From NCBI RefSeq assembly GCF_004337985.1, contig NW_021940920.1, positions 1,472,549 to 1,536,548 on the forward strand: a stretch of DNA of 64,000 bases. The letters run 5' to 3'. The stretch is from Pyricularia pennisetigena (taxonomy: Eukaryota > Ascomycota > Sordariomycetes > Magnaporthales > Pyriculariaceae). Under the pieces are notes generated by a model. It was not told where the DNA came from and ran no database searches. It saw only the letters and a program-made list of their open reading frames with translations. Of this stretch, positions 57,871 to 64,000 are shown in pieces (within the stretch, counting starts at the first letter, position 1; each line of letters opens with the position of its first letter). A program made the position numbers and the translations under genes.

Positions 57871-58551
57871 AGGAATTGGATTTGCGAGCAAATTAGCCAA
57901 AAAAAAAAGGATAATTTAAAAAAACACTATTTACTATTCCCAAAAGCTAAAAATCGACCAAAACTCGAAACCATACCATTAAACGAATTTACAAAAAAAC
58001 GATTAATATATACTAATAAATTAAAATATACGGAGAAAAACAATTTACCGACCGAATGTTGCGCAAAAACATTTATTTTATCCAACAAAAAAGGATTTAA
58101 AAAAACTATCGGGAAAATCGAATCCCAAACAAAATTGGAATCCGGAAAAAGCGATTCGAATAACATTTTAGGAAAAACTTCGGACGATCGCCGCCGTTTT
58201 TCCTATTTTACCTTTTTACGTTCCACGCGATCCAATTCCTCCAAATTATTAATCCCGCGAAATATAATTCGCATTATTTTTTTAAATTACAATTTTTTTT
58301 GCTTTCGCAAACGAAACAATTTCGCCTATTGCGCGTAAATTTGCTTTTTAAACGTTTTAACCTCCGTATCCAATTTCGAATGTTGGCGACCAATATAACG
58401 GATTTAAACAGCGGATAAACCCAATACGTCGCAACCAAAACGGTTGGAACGAACGTATTCCATACAACGAACAAAATCCTGCGGAAATATTTAATAAAAT
58501 GCTACGCCTTTGGTATAGCAGGGATTGTAGGAAAACATTTCGATAATATCG
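57871..58551 (+). pseudogene. Gypsy 2 C-terminal pol extension
   Basis: Basic, helical tail (KKRLIYTNKLKYTEKNNLPT-like, about 57985-58040, then coiled-coil-like sequence) shared with Gypsy 1 and 3. It is cut at 58551 by the LTR of Gypsy 3; about 58340-58551 differs from the corresponding part of Gypsy 3. Confidence 0.65.
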
Positions 58552-58994
58552 TGTTACGATCAAGGTATCGGGTAACCTGTTCTTAGGGTAAAGTACAGTG
58601 GGTTAAAGCAACTGAACGTCTTGACTGGGTAACTGGGGTTCTCAATAACTGGGGTGAAGTTATAATCGTTTTCAAGTAAATATTGAGGTTAATTAGAGTT
58701 TGATTGCTGCTAAACAATCCTAAAATCGAATTTATTTACATGGTAATAAGCGTGCCTTATATAAATTATATTCCAAATGTAATTTCCTTTAATTTATTTA
58801 ATTTGTAATTCCCAATCGAGGTTTTACAAATCATTAAGATCACTTTTTTTGGCGATTACGTGGTATTACGTAATTTTTTCCCTTACGTAATTTTGTTTCC
58901 TGTCGGTCGGTGTTTTTTCAGGTCGAATGTTATTAGGAGGGGTGTGACCCCGCCTGGCCTTACTGGTATTGGCCCAATTTGTTTGGTCGTAATA
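58552..58994 (-). repeat. 3' LTR of Gypsy 3
   Basis: 443 bp, same orientation as the Gypsy 1 LTRs. Its middle (about 58755-58850) resembles the truncated LTR at 49149-49403 more than that of Gypsy 1, so at least two LTR subtypes exist here. Confidence 0.9.
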
Positions 58995-58999
58995 TTAGG

Positions 59000-61900
59000 T
59001 TTCCTTTCCTTTGGTTAAATCCTTTTGGCCTTTAAATAGTTTGTATTCCCCTAATTTTTGTTTTTGTTTCCATATTTTTTCTTTGCTAACCTTTTTGCGC
59101 CATATTTAATCGCGTAGTTAAATTAAAATTTGGTCGTTCGTCGATAGAACGTCGCCACGTTTTTTTTGCTTCCTTCCTTTTTTTTTCGGTGGATATACCT
59201 TTTTGTTTTTATTGTGAATTTCGCGGTATAATGCGTTACGCAATATCCCCGCAAAACTTTTTTCGTTGTATCGAATGTTTCCGTGTTAACCGTTTTAGTT
59301 ACGACGTGCTGGGTGTTTCGAATACCTAATTGCGTAATATCGGTCGGCAGTATTCCAAATTTAATACTAAGGTGGAGGTTTTGGAAAAAAATATTTTGGC
59401 AAAGCAATAAAGGATTTAGGAAAAGCAATTGAAGTTTTTCCGTTTGCGAAAACAAAAAAAATTGTGGTTTAAAAAAATAATGCGAGCTATGTTTCGCGGG
59501 ATTAACGATTTGGAAGAATTGGATTGAATCGAACGTAAAAAGGTAAAGTAGGAGGAGCGGCGGCGATCGGCCGAAGTTTTTCCTAAAATATTACTCGAAT
59601 CGTTTTTTCCGGATTCCAATTTCGTTTGGGATTCGATTTTCCCAATGGGTTTTTTAAATCCTTTTCTGTTGGACGAAATAAATGTTTTTGCGCAGCATTC
59701 GGTCGGTAAATTGCTTTTATCCGTGTGTTTTAATTTGTTGGTATATGTTAATCGTTTTTTTGTAAATTCGTTTAGTGGTATAGTTTCGAATTCTGGTCGA
59801 TTTTTAGCTTTTGGGAATGGTAGGTGGTATTTTTTTAAGTCGTCCTTTTTTTTTTGGTTAATTTGTTCGCAAATCCAATTCCTGGTAATATTAACGGAGT
59901 AATTCCTGGTAATTTTGGAGGTGGTTAAGGGGTTCCCAAATGTTTTTTTCGTATCCGTAGTTTTCCCATTTAATAAGGTATTTTGTTTTACCGTGGTTGC
60001 GTCTGTGGTCCAATATTCGTTCGACGTCGTATGTTTCTTCCTCGTCGATTTCGATTGTTTTTTATATATTGGTGCCGGGTGGTGTTAATTCCAATAGTAA
60101 TACGTGGAACGTTGGGTGAATTTTTATAATTCCTGGTAATAATAATTTGTAATTAGTTTCGCTGATTTTTTTATCGATTTTAAAAAGTCCAAACTTTTTG
60201 TAATTAAATTTGCTGTTTGGTCGTTATGTTTTAATATTGCGTCGAATAAAGTAAACGCTATTTCCTTCCTGGAAAAATGGTCCCTTTATCCGATACTAAT
60301 TAACGTATTTGGTCATTTTTTTTCGTACAAATTCCAATTCCTGTTGGAGTTTTCGGTGGAGTTTTCGTAGTTCGTTTATTTGTTTATCGGTTCGTGGGGC
60401 CGTAATCGTGGTTTTTGGTTCTCTATATACCGTAAAGTTAAATCCGTAATTAGTATAAAACGGGGTTATCTTGGTATTTTTATTTTTTAAACTGTTATAT
60501 GCGAATTGTGCTGTGGGTAATAGCCGTACCCAATTATCCTGCTTATGGTTTATATAATATTTTAAATATTGTTTTAATATTTAATTTACTCGTTTCATTT
60601 GTCCATTTGTTTGTGGGTGGAATGTTATAAATAATTTGTGGTCGGTTTTTAGCTATTCCATTAAAAATTTCCAGAATTTTAATGTAAAAAGCTTATCTTT
60701 GTCCGTAATAATGTTTTTTGGAAGTCCGTAATTGCTAACAATTATTCGTAGGAATATGTAAGCGATTTTTTCGGCGTTGCTATTTTTTTTATAGGGTAGG
60801 AAATAGGCGTATTTAGTAAATTTATCCACTATAATTAATATGCTGTCGTATTTAGTTTTAGTAAATAATTCTTCGGAAGGTGGTAGTTTGACGATAAAAT
60901 CCATTGTGATAGTTTGCCAGGCTTTGTCAGGGGTTGGTAAAGGTTGTAAAAACCCGTAAAACTTGTGTTTGGCGGATTTGTTTTTTGCGCAAAATTCGCA
61001 GTTTTTAATAGTTTTTCGTACTTTTTATCATGTTTTTTTAAAATTATAGTGCTGTTTTAACCGTTTCCATGTTTTGGAAATCCCTTGGTATCCGTAAGCT
61101 TTACTTTCGTGGATTTTCCGTATTTCCTTTGGTATAATTACCGTATTGGTCGTTATAAGATTTCGGTAAATTGGTAAAAGGTTTCCGTTATCGTTTGCCG
61201 TAAAGATTTTCCGTATTTCCTCGGGTATTATGTTTTTATGGTTTGGTTTTTTGCTAAAGGCGTCGGCCCTGCCATTTTCTATTTTTTTTCGGTAAATAAT
61301 TTTAAAATGGAATTTTAATAGGAATTTTGCCTATTTAATTTGTCGTTTGTTTAATATTTTGTTAGTGGTAAAATGGGTTAGGTTTTTATGGTCCGTATAA
61401 ATTAATATTTCGTATTTAGTTCCGGATAATTATGGTTTCCATTTTTTAAATATTCGGATAATAGTTATAAGTTTTTTATCGTGGATTTGGTAATTAAATT
61501 TTAATTTATGTAATTTTTGTGAAAAAAAGGCGTAAGGGTGCAGGCGTCCTTTTTCGTTTCGTTGGTTAAATTATCCTCCGATTGCGTAATCGGATGCGTC
61601 GGTTTCGATTTCGAAGGGTTTCGTTGGGTTTGGTATTTTAAAAATCGGTTTTTATACTACTGTATTTCGTAATTGTTCGAAAGTTTGCTGTATTTATTCC
61701 GTCCATTGGAATTTTAGGTTTTTTTTGGTTATATTGGTTAATAGGGTGGCGATCGCGCCGTAACCTTTAATAAATTTTTTGTAAAAGTTCACGAATCCAA
61801 AAAATGCCCGAACGTTTTTTACGTTTTATAATTGGGGCCATTCCCTTATTGTTTGGATTTTTAATTTTTCCATCCTAATTTTTTTAGGGGCGATAATATA

Positions 61901-63950
61901 TTTTAGGAAATTAATTTGCTTGCTATGAAAAATGCATTTTTCGGGTTTAACCAAAAGTTTAGCGTTTTGTAGTTTTTGTAAAACTATGTGGACGTGTTTT
62001 TTATATTTTTCCAACGTTTTGGAAAAAACAAGGATATCGTCCAGGTAAATAACGATAAAAATATTTAAATATTCCTTAAAAACGTGGTTAATTATGGTTT
62101 AAAAGGTTGCGGGGGCGTTAGTGAAACCGAAAGGCATTACCAGGTATTTGTAATATCTTCGTTTGGTGCGAAATGCTGTTTTCCATTCCTCGCCTTCCTT
62201 TATACGGATTAAATTATATGCTCCTTTAAAATTTAATATCGTAAACTATTGTATTTGGTAAAATATGTTTCGAAATTTTCCTATTAGTGGGAGCGGGTAA
62301 TAATTTTTTATTGTAATATCGTTTAATTGTTTGTAATCCACGTATAATCGTAATTTTCCGTTTTTTTTTGGTACGAAAAGGATTGGGTATTTTGCTGGTA
62401 ATGTCGATGGTTTAATATAACCTTTTTTGAGGTTTTCCGCGAAATATTCGTTTAAAACCTCCATTTGTGTCGGATTTAAACCGTATATTTTGTGGAATTT
62501 TGGTTGGGTTCCTTTTTTTAATAGTATTTCGTAGTCGAACGGACTGTGTTCGGGTAATCCTGTTTCGAGTTTTTGGTTAAACAATCGTGTATAATTTTGG
62601 TATTTTTTTGGGATTTTGCCGTTTTTGGTTTGTTTTTTCGTGGTTTATATTGTATAATTGGATCGGTTTTAACCTGTGGATAGTCGTTTTTTTTCCGATA
62701 TTGGCTCCGGGGTTGGTCGTCCTCCCTATAGGTACGCCATTTGTTTTATTTAATCCTTCCGTACCCTATATTTCCTGTATAAACCCTGCTGTGCTGGAGG
62801 TCGTTTAGTAATTAGGTGTTTTTCCCATTAAATTTGGCCTATAGTCCAATTTATCCGGGGGTTGCTCCTTTTAAGCCAGGGAATTCCTAAAATTATGTTT
62901 TTATTTTTTATTTCCGTAATATCCAAGGTAATTTGTTTTTTTCGTCCATAGCTTTCCATCCAGAGGTGTACGGTCTTTATTTCGATGGTGCCGTTTCCGT
63001 ATAAAACTGCCTTTCCTTTTACGGTTTATAATCGATATGGTTTTTCCTTTTATCGCCAAAATATTCGTCGTTTTTTCACGATTTTTGGAAAAATGTAATT
63101 GTTTTATACTCCGTTATTAAGGAGCGCTCGTATGGGTTTTCCATTAAATTGTATATTTAGGAATATATATTCGTATATTATTTTCGTGGTTTGCGTGGCG
63201 TTCAGGGTTCTTTGTTCCGTTTTTGTTGCTACCGTTTAGTGCCTTATACCGTTTGGTTGTCCTAGTTTTTTGGTTTGCTGGATTCGCGTCGTGGGTCTTT
63301 ATTTTTTTTATTTCGGGGCGTATGGTTGTTTTTAACGTTGATTTTATTAAATCGGTGCCCTGTTAGTGCAGGCGTTTTTCGTACGTTTATAGGTATTTCG
63401 TTATTTTTAACGTTGGGGTTCCACACAATTTTAATTATGGGTGCGAGTCCTGGTTATCGTAATTTCGTTTCATATTATACCTGTGCTTTGGCTAATATGT
63501 GTATTTTGCAAATATTTCGGGTGTATTTGTACCATGGGAATTGTTTTTGGTTGTAACATATTATGGGGTAATTGTTACAAGGGGTGAAAATTACCGCTGG
63601 TTCGGTGTTAAATTTTATTTTAATTTCCCAATTGGGTAATTTAATGGTAATGTATATTTCGTGGATACCTGTTGTTTTACGTTGTTGTAGGAAAAAATCG
63701 TGGACTATTTTTCTGCTAAAATGCAATCCGCAATTATTTCGAAAACATTTTGCCCAAAAGATTTTTGTATGTTTGGGATATTTAGTATCCAAAATTGGGT
63801 GGTTTCCGAAAATTGGATCGATTAATCCTATAGGGTTTTATATTTATATTCGAAATAATATTCCGGGAAATTGTATTAATTGGTCGTTTCGGTATAAATC
63901 GATAAGTTTTTTTTTATATATATAAGGGTTGTTTTCCCTTGCTGCATTGT
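59000..63950 (-). pseudogene. Gypsy 3 pol relic
   Basis: The RT block 62584-62246 contains [17 protein letters not shown]. The polymerase motif reads YLDD (about 62040-62055), so unlike Gypsy 1 and 2 both catalytic Asp are kept. The integrase core starts MDFIVKLPPSEE (60904) with ITDKDKLFTLKFW, then a stop, then HPQTNGQMKR with Lys at the catalytic Glu. Frames are longer than in the other two copies but still broken. Confidence 0.9.
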
Positions 63951-64000
63951 ATAAATTTGAAAATATAATTTTTTTTTCGCTAGATTCGTCTTTTGATTCG

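Larger units (their letters stand above)
51946..58551 (+). mobile_element. Gypsy element 2 (chromovirus), 3' end interrupted
   Basis: The 5' LTR 51946-52400 (TGTTACGACCAGACAAGATGG ... TCGTAATA) is in the opposite orientation to those of Gypsy 1. Plus-strand gag-pol follows. No 3' LTR in this orientation is present: at 58552 the 3' LTR of Gypsy 3, on the minus strand, begins. Coding frames have many stops. Confidence 0.9.
58552..64000 (-). mobile_element. Gypsy element 3 (chromovirus), continues past window
   Basis: The 3' LTR is 58552-58994 (TGTTACGATCAAGG ... GTCGTAATA), then minus-strand pol reads leftward: chromodomain near 59930-60060, integrase 60904-60653, RT 62584-61826, protease near 62820-63000, Cys-rich linker 63792-63475. 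The gag and 5' LTR lie beyond 64000. It is arranged tail to tail with Gypsy 2. Confidence 0.92.

Noticed and set aside
57927..58166. Minus-strand frames in Gypsy 2 and plus-strand frames in Gypsy 3 rich in Phe
   Set aside because: They are antisense shadows of the gag-pol coding strand, where AAA and GAA codons read as TTT and TTC.
1..64000. CRISPR arrays, rRNA genes, bacterial-type operons
   Set aside because: No regularly spaced repeats with unique spacers, no rRNA-like blocks, and the intron and element types are eukaryotic.

Overview
This window looks like a transposon-rich, AT-rich compartment of a filamentous ascomycete genome (Pezizomycotina, probably Sordariomycetes). The evidence is: short fungal introns with a GT donor, a CTAAC branch site and a CAG acceptor; Copia and chromodomain Gypsy elements; relics of gene families common in these fungi (BTB/POZ, PD-(D/E)XK nuclease-like, DUF3435); and repeats full of TpA-rich, G-to-A and C-to-T type damage with many new stop codons, as expected from repeat-induced point mutation (RIP). 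Species cannot be fixed from the sequence alone. No base composition was computed; statements about AT-richness and RIP are by eye.

Layout. 1-690: AT-rich DNA with a solo LTR of a small LTR family, with a perfect 5-bp target duplication. 691-6185: an internally deleted Copia element (A). 6186-8566: remnant of a terminal-inverted-repeat DNA transposon. 8650-9480: an unidentified gene relic. 10050-14050: a less AT-rich islet with one intact two-exon gene for a coiled-coil protein (11833-13421). 14250-19450: strongly decayed gene relics, namely PD-(D/E)XK nuclease-like (minus), BTB/POZ (plus, two) and an unassigned one. 19707-26816: a complete-length Gypsy element (1, minus strand) with both LTRs and a GTTAT target duplication. 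27130: a short telomere-like motif. 27553-27980: a relic with two chromodomains. 29440-30960: a relic of a DUF3435 tyrosine-recombinase-like gene, the family that includes the captain of Starship giant transposons. 32088-36143: a second less AT-rich islet with a minisatellite, a (TAG)16 tract, a tRNA-headed SINE-like repeat and an intact secreted phosphodiester-glycosidase-like gene (34571-35614). 36144-45060: a longer Copia element (B) carrying two back-to-back reverse LTRs. 45062-45516: a Tc1/mariner transposase relic. 45744-47588: a non-coding TIR element flanked by a 9-bp repeat. 47598-49148: a small islet with one intact gene for a secreted ADP-ribosyltransferase of the heat-labile-enterotoxin A-chain fold (48068-48709). 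49149-51945: nested LTR, gag and TIR-element fragments. 51946-58551: Gypsy 2 (plus). 58552-64000: Gypsy 3 (minus), tail to tail with Gypsy 2.

Only three genes look functional: the coiled-coil gene, the phosphodiester-glycosidase-like gene and the ADP-ribosyltransferase gene. The last two have N-terminal signal-peptide-like segments and sit in short islets between dead transposons, the usual setting of fast-evolving secreted proteins in fungi. Everything else recognisable is a mobile element or a relic of a multi-copy family, consistent with RIP acting on duplicated DNA.
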